DNA of 64,000 bases from assembly GCA_963576565.1 (NCBI GenBank), contig OY755042.1, forward strand, positions 98,884,185 to 98,948,184, in the 5' to 3' direction. Source of the stretch: Aspidapion aeneum (Eukaryota > Arthropoda > Insecta > Coleoptera > Brentidae). Each line of letters starts with the position of its first letter. Positions within the stretch are counted from its first letter, which is position 1. A program made the translations under genes and the position numbers. Of the stretch, positions 55,720 to 64,000 are shown in pieces. The notes beneath the pieces were generated by a model that saw only the letters and a program-made list of their open reading frames with translations, was not told where the DNA came from and made no database searches.

Positions 55720-58497
55720 CAAAGTGTGGGAAGGAATTTTTCATATAATATATATGACATGTCTATTACAATCCAAGATGGCGGCATTCAAAATATAGAA
55801 ACACCAGTATTTTTTGGTTTGGTAAATTTTTTCTCCATGGCGGGAAGAAAAACTAGACAAAACAAGTCATCGGTTTAAAAATAAACAGATATGTTCTAAA
55901 AATGTCAAATAAGTTGAAGCATATGTCATGTAACGTCACGTGATTGACCATATTTTATTTAGTAGTTATCTCCGTGAATATTAATCTGAGAGTAACGTTT
56001 AAATTAGTAAAGTTGAAGGATTTATTTATGCCAGTTGCCCCGGAGAAATTAAAAAGTGAACCATCCATAGTGAGCTGTGAGATTTTCCAATAACTCCTTT
56101 TTTTCAATAATCATCGACCGCGTCGACTAACATTGGGCCAACATTGGGACGACTGAAACCATCGATAATAAAGGCCGAGAATCGAATTTTAGGAAGGTTC
56201 GGCCGAGGTAAAATAAAAATGTTTTGTTTGGGGTAAATTTTATTTTTATCCAACCAATTTTAAAACAACATTTGATGTAAGTCCATCTACCAACAGGCAT
56301 CGACTCTACAAGGTAATTGTTAGCAACAATCGATTCCATCAGAAATTGAGAAGAATTTGTTTGATAGTATCAGAACTTTTTATTCGGTTGCATCGATTAC
56401 CTTACCGATGAGAATAAGAACTCGCCTATTGTGGCGTGTTCTTGTGACCGTTTATATACTGTTAAAAAACTATGAGAATATCTAGAAAACGACACACCGA
56501 AAACTTCGTATTATTCCCTTACACACATTCCTGTGTTCAGTGTAGTGAAATATTTTGATATTAAATAGCAAAAGCCTACAACCAACGTTTGTATTTTAGC
56601 ATATTTAAGAGTCAGCCATTTGGAATGAAATGAAAACTCGCATATGAGCCGGGGCAAAGAGCAAAGTTACGTCAATATTTTATTAAAAAAGGGTTTTTTT
56701 ATGAGACATTCTGCGCTTTAGAGCTGAAGATATTTACATAAACACAAAACCGCTAGAATTAGCCTAAATAAGTAAAATTTTTTTTTAACAACGTTCTATG
56801 TATCGGTTTTTAGTCTGAAATAGTTTATGGGCTGGATTGTAATGTCATTATTTTGATAAAACCCTCCTTTATCAGAATATTTCTGTATAATAAACTGAAA
56901 CGTCACAAACTGAAAATAAAGATATTTATTGACCGATTCCGATATTATTTAAATAAAACAGATTATTTTTCCTATTAAAAATAGGGCCTTCTTTTTTTCT
57001 TCTATTGTTTAATCTTTTGGTTAGAAACATAATTTAGTAGAATTTTTTGTTATTAATAGTTTTTTCTTATTCTACACTAGTTTGATTACTTTATTTTACA
57101 AAAAAAAACTTTTTTTTTGTGAAAATCATTTTTTTACAGTTTTTTAAAAAGGGGCTGTATTTTTTTTAATAGTCTAATTGTTTACTTAAAATTGAAAGCA
57201 AAAAAATCACCTATTTGTGACCTATATTTTCCCAAAACATTTTTTTTAATTTACAGTGAAAATAATTAGGAATGCCATAATATGTCACGTTTTTCTATAA
57301 TCAAACACAAGATATAAGTTAGTAGACCGTTTTTATAAATCAGACCAAAAAAAAATAAAGTTGAGGCACTAAATAACTTATTACAAAAAAAACTCAGCGG
57401 GTATCTAATCAAAATGTAAATCAAATAAAAATATTCATATTTTTTTTATTTTAGTTGGATTTGACACCAGCTAAATGGTCTCTTTAGAGCCCCGTATCGC
57501 GTTTTTTTTATAAATGATCACTCTTTAGGGAATATTTTACGCGGTTCGTATATTTTATTACAGCCCAAGCGTATTTGCATTATTTGTGTTTATGTACTTT
57601 AGGGAAAGTTTTGGTGTAAATATTTTTTAACATTAATAGTTAATATCTGATATGATAATTATACTTTACGAACGCCTCGACACCATAGTCACCAGTGGTA
57701 ATACTCAATGTAAAAATTCCAAAAATGCAAAAAAATGTTATAGTACTAATTTTGTAACCATCAGCCAGCCAAAAATAATTTCTCGTTTATAAAACAAGGT
57801 AGGTGAGGGGTATAAAGCCCACCTTATTTTAACGAACGAATTATGTTAAATCAAAAGAGTGCATGCCAATAATTCGATGGTAATTTCTAAACCTTTGTAG
57901 AGTTATCCTACCAACTCTACGAAAAAAAATTAAAAAGCACCTATAGAAATATTTTGAAAAAAAAAACATTTATGGCATTTACATTACCTGCAGGTAATCA
58001 GGGCCAAGACCGTACCTAGGAGTTGGTCAAGAGGGCTCAATCCCTTCTGAAAATACTGAAAAACGTGTGTTTTAAGATTTCTTAGCAACAAAAATAAGAA
58101 AATAAAATGTCCAATACGCAAATTTTCCAATTTTTTATCCGATACCGAAATTTTTTTAGGCCCACAATACTTTAAATTAGGCCCAAATTTTTGCTAATAT
58201 TTGGTCTTTTTATTTTTTGCAACTTCACTGGGCGTTATGATCGAGATGACTTTATTTACATAAAATTTTAATGTAAAAAAAATAAATAATTCCAAATATT
58301 GAAGATAAACGTAATTAAAATGTATTTCTTTTATTCTTTTGATTATTATAAAAGCTGTCAAGGTAAAATGCATACGATAGAAATGTACATTATAGTTGTT
58401 CACGAATAGATGGCGCTAAAAATTTAGTGGCCTTAATCTCCATTGCTATAAAAAAAGACGTCTCACCATCTATTCGCAAATTACTGAACTACTACTA
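55720..58497. other. AT-rich region, no recognised gene
   Basis: Short open frames only. A small inverted pair, CGAATAGATGG (58404) and CCATCTATTCG (58468), gives a possible hairpin. The patch near 56110-56230 is CG-richer but has no known motif. Confidence 0.4.
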
Positions 58498-58582
58498 ACA
58501 GCATGGCAGAACGCTGGTGCGCCCGCGCAAAATAAAGATAACGGTAACAGACTGGCCAAACGCCTGAGCGAAAGCACCCTAA
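58498..58582 (-). repeat. Solo arm of the 3422-3994 fold-back family
   Basis: AACAGCATGGCAGA, GCGCAAAATAAAGATAACGG, TAACAGACTGGCCAAA and GAAAGCACCCT match the right arm at 3820-3994 in the same order, with no opposing arm nearby. Confidence 0.65.
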
Positions 58583-58797
58583 TGTAACAAATATTTAAAA
58601 AAAACCAAAACGCCGAAAAGTTAAGAGCAATCGGTATCGTTAATCTTGTGGCAGATTGCCTTTGTAAAATAACTTGCTTGGCCTAATTTTTAGACCTTTT
58701 ACGTTTTTTATTCTGAAAACAAAGCGCTAAAAATCATTTAATCATAAGGCAATGCCTTTGGGCTTTAAAGTCGGAGAACCACGTTTTTTATATATCA

Positions 58798-58963
58798 CAG
58801 TGGCATACGCAGGGGGCTTAGGGGCTGAAGCCCTATATCATAAATTGTCCCCAAAAATCAGAATTAAAATGTATGGACCTGCGCTCAAGCACCCGCAGGG
58901 TCCATCTCTGCGTATCGATCCGCACTCAAACCCCCCCTGGATTCACTTCTGCATACGCCACTG
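58798..58963. mobile_element. Small TIR element, copy 2
   Basis: The left end CAGTGGCATACGCAG and right end CTGCATACGCCACTG are inverted with one mismatch. The interior matches 8739-8933 (GGGGCTTAGGGGC.GAAGCC, GCGCTCAAGC, CCCCCCCTGGATT). 166 bp; no clear target duplication. An open frame at 58752-58964 is an artefact of the element. Confidence 0.8.
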
Positions 58964-58992
58964 ATGCCTGCGGAAAATTTTAATGCAAAAAT

Positions 58993-59344
58993 AATCATAA
59001 CAAAAACATTTCGTGTATAATAAAGCCAAGTACCCGAAAATGGCATTCCGTAAAAAGAATTGAGTTAAAAGTAAAGCCAAGTTCTCCAATACAAATTTCA
59101 AAATGAAAGGTTCTTACTAGTTTGGAAACCAGCCAAACTTCTTTATGTTCAATTTAGCACTGTACCTAAGAGACATTTACAGCCGTAATAGCCAAGTTTA
59201 GAAAAATATTTCCAAACTAGTAAGGACCTTTCATTTTGAAATTTGTATTGGAGAACTTGGCTTTACTTTTATCTCAATTCTTTTTACGGAAGGCCATTTT
59301 CGCGTACTTGGCTTTTTTATACATGAAATGTTTTTGTTATGATT
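58993..59344. mobile_element. Fold-back element, 136 bp arms, 80 bp loop
   Basis: Arms 58993-59128 and 59209-59344 are near-perfect reverse complements, with outer ends AATCATAACAAAAACATTTC and TGTTTTTGTTATGATT and inner ends CTAGTTTGGAAA and TTTCCAAACTAG. Non-coding; the class is unknown. Confidence 0.9.
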
Positions 59345-59454
59345 TCACTTCTTTTTTAAAGGAATTGGATAATACTTAATTTTTAAAGTAGTAAAATATG
59401 CGGAATATTGTCCAAAACTTTTGCAATGCCTGACTTAAATTTTTGAGGTTTTTT

Positions 59455-60325
59455 ACTTTTTTTCCATGGTTTTATCGTAGTTCCTATCAGCTTTTCAAAG
59501 CTCAGCTCTCATGCGTGTCTGAAAGATCACAATGTTACTTTTACATAACTTTACATGTATAGGGGAGGGAAATAAATTAAAATGGTCGTGTTTTTAAATT
59601 TTGTCCTATAGCTCTCTAGAGTTTCTGGAAGTGGGTAATGTTACTTTTAAATAACTTTACATTTATAGGGGAGGAGAGTAAATGAAACTATTGGGCTTTT
59701 TAAATTTTTCCCATGGTTTTATCATAATTTCTATCAGCATTCCAATGCTTAGCTCTCTAGCGTTTCTGGAAGTGGGCAATGTTAGTTTTATAAAATTTAC
59801 ATTTATAGGAGAGGGAGTTAAATTAAAATGTCGGTGTTTTTAAATTTTTTTATATAGTTTTATCATATTGTCTTTCAGTCCTAAAAAGTTCAGCTCTCTA
59901 GCGTTTCTGGAAGTGGGCAGTGTACATAACTTTACATTTATAGGGGAAGGAAGTAAATGAGAATTTTGGGGTGTTTTAATTTTTTTCTATAACTTTATGA
60001 TAGTTACTATCGGTCTTCCAAAGCTCAGCTTTCTAGCATGTCTGGAAGTAGGCAATGTTACTTTTACTTAACTTTACATTTATAGGAAGTAAATTAGAAG
60101 TTTGGGGTGTTTTAATTTTTTCCTATAGTTTTATCATAGTTCCTATCAGTCTGCTAAAGCTCAACTCTCTAGCATTTCTGGAATTGGGCGATGCTACTTT
60201 TACATAACTTTAAATGTATAAGGGAGGGGAGTAAATTAAAATTTTGGGGTTTTTTCCAGGGGTTTGGTCATAATTTCTATCAGTCTGCCAAATTTCAGTT
60301 TTGTAACATGTCTGGAAGTACAGTA
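59455..60325. repeat. ~135-141 bp tandem array, about 7 copies
   Basis: The unit runs GTTTTATCATAGTTCCTATC, CAAAGCTCAGCTCTCTAGC, TTTCTGGAAGTGGGCAATGT, TACTTTTACATAACTTTACA, TTTATAGGGGAGGGAAGTAA. The CTGGAAGT marker recurs near 59625, 59766, 59907, 60042, 60177 and 60312. The first copy, near 59519, is shorter. Copies differ by scattered substitutions and small indels. Confidence 0.92.
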
Positions 60326-60832
60326 GAATATTGATGATCTATACATGAGGAAGTGAGTCAGTGAGTGAGTGGCAATTTCGACGTTTTTTGAAATTTCGTA
60401 ACTACTTTACTACTTTATGGAATTCCATGAAACTTTGAGGGGTTGTTAACTCCATAGAGATCTACGACTGTGCAAAGTTTGAGATTCGTAGCTCATTCCG
60501 AAGTAGAGTTTTAGGTAGGTCAAATATCGGCTGAAATGTTTCAAGAAAAGATGGTTACGGCGCACGAACTTGGCGAGGCACTGCCGTGCTCTCAGATATG
60601 TAAGGCAACCATACCATAGTAATAAAAAAATGTGGCTAAGCGGGTATAGAAAGATTTTGTTTCTCTTTTATTTTTCCGTTGGTAGCTCAAAAGCTCCAAG
60701 ATTTAATCTATTTAGTGTTGAAGTTAATTGTTTCGTCCCTAAGAGTCTCTTCAGAGCACTGCATGGTCAATGTGACACCTTTACTTATCAACCCACAATC
60801 TGTTTTTTTCAAAATTATATGGTAGGCGATGT
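60326..60832. other. Spacer, no recognised gene
   Basis: Contains a GTGAGTCAGTGAGTGAGTGG patch at 60352-60371 after the tandem array. The 91-codon frame at 60570-60845 has no known motif. Confidence 0.4.
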
Positions 60833-61095
60833 ATATCGTCGTTGATCTTACAAACTGACGTATCTCAAAAAAATGCAGTTTTCAGATAAGACCATAATAC
60901 TACCTTATTTGTGTCGTTCTTTCATCTCACAAAGTGTCGTAACTTAAATGCTATAGGTTTTAAAGCAGTACGATGTTATCCCTTTGTCAAATCTCAAAAC
61001 ATTCATATTTTCGCTCTCACAAATAGACGTTATTCGAGATACTCTTGTAAAATTAATAAATGAGTTACGTCAGTTTGTAAGATCAACGACGATAT
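60833..61095. mobile_element. MITE with ~33 bp TIR and internal sub-repeats
   Basis: ATATCGTCGTTGATCTTACA (60833-60852) continuing AACTGACGTATCTC is mirrored exactly or nearly so at 61062-61095. Two internal relatives of the end, ATCTCACAAAGTGTCGTAAC near 60925 and CTCTCACAAATAGACGTTAT near 61013, lie about 85-90 bp apart, so the element looks built from repeats of its own terminus. Confidence 0.85.
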
Positions 61096-61162
61096 GAGGC
61101 CACAAAAATCGTTGTTTGACTTTTTTTCAAATGTTAAGCTATAGTGGATTTTTGGACCTACA

Positions 61163-62087
61163 TACGAGGTGTGACCATAAAATTATAAGGCTGTTGTAAA
61201 AAATCTACTTTATTTAAATACTAATACAACCTAATGATGTTTCCCATCAATGTTGTCCCCTTCTCTATCGACGCAGCGTTCCATTCGTTTTTTACAATGT
61301 TGGAAGCAATTTTAGAAATCATCAGAAGAGAGGCTGTTAAGAAGTCTTGTCGTTTTTTCCTTGACGTGTTCTAATTTTTCAAAACGGGTTTCTTTTAGCG
61401 ATTTTTTCACTTTCGGAAACAGATTGAGGTCACAAGGGGCCAAATCTGTTGAATATTGTGGGTGGTTAACGACATGGATCTTCTTATTAGCTAAAAACTG
61501 CTTAATGGATAGTCCTGGTAGAGCAGCCACGCGTTGTTCTTCCATAAATCTGGACTTTTTTCCTTACACGTTGCCTTAGCTACACAAATACTTCCAAATA
61601 TAAATGTTGGTTCACTGTTTGACCCTCACGCACCCATTCAATAAGAATAACAACCCTAATATCGAAAAAAAAAAACAATGAGCATCGCTGTTATGGATGT
61701 GCTGGAGCGTCCTTCTCGTTCATCATCTTTAACTTCTTCACGACCCTTCAAAAAGCTTTTATGCCACATAAAAATCATTGCACGAGACATACACTGCTTT
61801 CCGTAGACATCTTTTAGCATTTGAAAGTATTCAGTAGCTGTTGTTTTGAGTTTTACTTTAAATTAATACGTTGCTCAATTTTTTTGTTTGTCATAATTCC
61901 GGCAAATGAGCTATGCATGATCCACTTCAAACCATTGCGTAAGCCAAACTAGTAGAGGAAAGGCGATAAGATTGCGCGCGGTAGTAGCAAGCACATCAAG
62001 GTGAATAACTCCAACCGCCCGAGGCGTGGAGTTTTAAAACCTGTTAGTAAGGGGGCCAGTCTTAAAATTTAATTGTCACACCTCGTA
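61163..62087 (-). mobile_element. Internally deleted mariner with TIRs and TA target sites
   Basis: The ends TACGAGGTGTGACCATAAAA (61163) and, on the minus strand, TACGAGGTGTGACAATTAAA (62087) are inverted repeats bounded by TA. On the minus strand the N-terminal part encodes YFQMLKDVYGKQCMSRAMIF followed by MWHKSF and GREEVKDDEREGRSSTS (first helix-turn-helix and linker, about 61680-61850). After a deletion come IEWVREGQTVNQHLYLEV and the frame 61312-61545 with a YSTDLAPCD motif holding the third catalytic Asp. The HDNAPAH-type segment with the second Asp is missing and the frame is shifted. At 925 bp against ~1.3 kb for intact mariners, it is a dead deletion copy, a different subfamily from those at 39.3 and 50.5 kb. 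Confidence 0.88.
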
Positions 62088-62527
62088 CATGCTCCCATTC
62101 AAAATTTAACAAATAAGGCTATATTTCTTTAAATTTTGGAAATGTAGCAAAATCGACACATTATTTTTGTGACACAACATTTGGTTCGTCCCGCCTTCCT
62201 TTTTGTAAATATGTTCTTTTTACTATAATTTACCAAATTGGTTCGAATTAGGCTATTTGGTGATTCACTAGAGCATTTTCTATTTTTTGTTTATTTAGTA
62301 TTAATTAACTAATTAAGTACTTAAAATTACTGGGTTATTTGCATTTGAAACTCCCGCGGTTTTAAAGGCAAATATTACAATTTGCTATAATTAATTTACT
62401 TTACATAAAATGCATTTTGAATTACTAAGGTTCCTAGTTCCTTTAATATGGACCTTCGTAATCTCATTCCCTCCTACTTATTCCCTTTTCTCCTACGCCT
62501 ATGGATTAACGACGCCACTGGGCGCCA
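62088..62527. other. Spacer
   Basis: AT-rich with no coding motif. If the LTR call at 62528-62829 is right, this would be its 5' leader, but no gag-like frame is visible. Confidence 0.35.
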
Positions 62528-62829
62528 TGTGGGAGAATGAACGCAGCAGCGAATACCTGCTGCAGCAGCACAGAGAACCGTTTCGCCTTCGAACGATAAT
62601 ACACGCGTGTTAGCGACTCTCCTACCACATGAATGTGGGTGCAAAGAATACGGTTAAACAGCGTGTCCTCCCATGAGTTCCACTTCCTGTATAAAAATGG
62701 TAAGTGAAAATGCATTATTTTTACCTTACATACATTTGTTTATTGCTACACTAACCTAGAAGGTAAACTAGACCATTTCAGAATCCCTTGTACCAGCTTA
62801 GCCTATGACCTTATTCCCTTAAAATTACA
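62528..62829 (-). other. Doubtful solo LTR with a primer-binding-site-like motif
   Basis: On the minus strand a TG...CA segment of 302 bp (TGTAATTTTAAGGG.. to ..TTCTCCCACA) is followed at once by TGGCGCCCA (62519-62527), which looks like a tRNA primer-binding site of LTR retrotransposons. No second LTR, polypurine tract or pol gene is present, and TG/CA ends are easy to find by chance. The segment is GC-richer than its flanks. Confidence 0.22.
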
Positions 62830-62962
62830 GTCCACATCTGACACCGTTAAATTCCAGACAACTCTCCTATCTGGACCACCAGGGAGCCCCATTTTTGGTC
62901 CTTCGAGCCGGATTTCTGGAATCGTTTTTTTGCCTTTTTAGGTTAGTTTTTTTTACTGGTTT

Positions 62963-63202
62963 CAAATGCAAGAAAAACCCTTGTTTTTCCTAAATGCCTT
63001 TTTTACTGGTTTTAAATGCAAGAAAAACCCTTGTTTTTCTTACATGCCTACTTTAGAAAACCCCTAGGTTTCTAAAATACATTTTGCGATTTTTTTTTGT
63101 GTAAAAACAAATGCAAGAAAAACCCTTGTTTTTCTTACATGCCTACTTTAGAAAACCCCTAGGTTTCTAAAATACATTTTGCGATTTTTTTTGTGTAAAA
63201 AT
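62963..63202. repeat. 95 bp tandem duplication plus partial copy
   Basis: AAATGCAAGAAAAACCCTTG occurs at about 62963, 63014 and 63109. The last two copies are near-identical over 95 bp. Each contains the palindromic pairs AAGAAAAAC/GTTTTTCTT and AAACC/GGTTT. Confidence 0.9.
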
Positions 63203-63419
63203 TAAATATTTTTACCAATAAATTTAACCTTTTCATGCGAAAAACCAAACACAGATAAAATCTGTAAACTACTATGCTTTTTTTTGTTTCGAATAAATCA
63301 AGTTTTTTCGTTTCTTTTTTGTAAAAAAAAAAAAACCGTATGGTATTTGGGTGTTTTTTTTGTTTGTCACTGGAAATAGTTTAAAATAGTGTCTGCAAAG
63401 TGCTATTATTTTAGCCGTT

Positions 63420-63640
63420 GTGCCTTCACATTTGTGGATTGCTATAATTATATCCAATTTGCTCGAAAAAAAAATCTCCAAATTGCCATATTCATTTTTG
63501 CTTATTGCAAATTGCTATGACTATATCCGATTGCGGATGCTTTACTATATTCGTTTTTGCGTAAAAATTGCTATGAATATATCTATTTCTAATTTACTAT
63601 TATAATATCTGTCTGCAAATGGCTATGATTGTATCCATTT
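63420..63640. repeat. Degenerate short repeat of ATTGCTAT-A-TATATCC
   Basis: Variants of TTGCTATAATTATATCC (63438), AAATTGCTATGACTATATCC, AATTGCTATGAATATATC and AATGGCTATGATTGTATCC recur irregularly with TTTTTGCG spacers. Probably a decayed tandem repeat. Confidence 0.6.
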
Positions 63641-64000
63641 TTTGCGTGCATAATAAATTTTGAAGGAAATTTAATTCTTAACTTGAGAATTTGTTTTCGT
63701 GTAAAGGCAGATAAATAGTTTTACCAAATTAAATGCTTTTGATTTGTAGGTATTTATTTTTAAATTTAATACATAGGTACCTACTTATTTGAATTCGCGA
63801 GGCGAAGATAAAAAAACTTATACACAAGTTTTTTGTTATCATTAGTTTGCATCGGGTATTTTCTTTACTTTTGTGCGCTTATAGTTTGATTATTGTAATT
63901 AAACGTAGGACATTAATATTTATACAGGGTGTCCAAATTTTGATTTTTTTTTCAGTTTACCTAATTTTTGTCAATTATTTTTTGGATTTTTTTTTAAATC
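63641..64000. other. AT-rich spacer to the window edge
   Basis: No gene is seen. TATACAGGGTGTCCAAATTT at 63921-63940 is the fifth site of the ACAGGGTGT motif. Confidence 0.45.

Noticed and set aside
58752..58964. 70-codon frame ending in the small TIR element
   Set aside because: It coincides with a non-coding transposon that also occurs at 8739-8933 in a different frame context.
62410..62715. Overlapping frames on both strands around 62.5 kb as a host exon
   Set aside because: No domain is recognised; the GC-rich part may equally belong to an LTR. Only the LTR possibility is listed, at low confidence.

Overview
The window reads as AT-rich intergenic or intronic sequence from an arthropod nuclear genome, most likely an insect and possibly a beetle (order not proven). 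The evidence is the repeat content: RTE-like and CR1/jockey-like non-LTR retrotransposons, mariner-type transposases, many short non-autonomous DNA transposons, tRNA-like SINE heads and minisatellites. No operon-like or prokaryotic organisation is visible. Most open frames are short chance frames in AT-rich DNA. Only one ordinary host-gene piece is proposed: a short exon at 18109-18173 that looks like the start of a THAP zinc-finger protein, followed by a strong splice donor.

Layout. 0-10 kb: interspersed repeats, including an ~800 bp family with a palindromic end (copies at 1.5, 5.7 and 19.5 kb), a fold-back element at 3.4 kb, and a hAT-like element (6811-8444) with a second hAT-like element nested inside it (7008-7786), each with a readable target duplication. 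11.2-16.9 kb: a tandem array of an ~500-520 bp unit, split by a 5'-truncated, poly(A)-tailed LINE (12393-15218) and by a 616 bp element with hairpin ends (15924-16539). Intact units give the empty site for both insertions. 18-23 kb: the THAP-like exon, a LINE 3' remnant, an 8 bp-TSD element and a 56 bp minisatellite with about 14 copies. 27-32 kb: a CCTAA-rich fold-back, a 2.8 kb element with ~215-250 bp inverted arms enclosing another TIR element, and a nested palindrome. 33.8 kb: a tRNA-Thr-like sequence. 36.7-39.3 kb: an RTE-like element whose reverse transcriptase is broken by one in-frame stop, followed directly by a decayed mariner. 42-44 kb: a cluster of RTE and transposase scraps. 50-54 kb: a mariner N-terminal piece, a very clean fold-back, and a second LINE copy in the opposite orientation. 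58-62 kb: fold-backs, a ~135-141 bp tandem array, and an internally deleted mariner with its TIRs. 62.5 kb: a doubtful solo LTR with a primer-binding-site-like motif.

The coding pieces do not form a pathway. They record successive transposition, with several nested insertions whose order can be read. Nothing here is a convincing new enzymatic or defence system. The most useful observations are the empty-site comparisons in the tandem array, the nested hAT-like pair, the hairpin-ended element, the palindrome-ended repeat family and the possible THAP exon. All family assignments are from motif recognition by eye; no database search was run.
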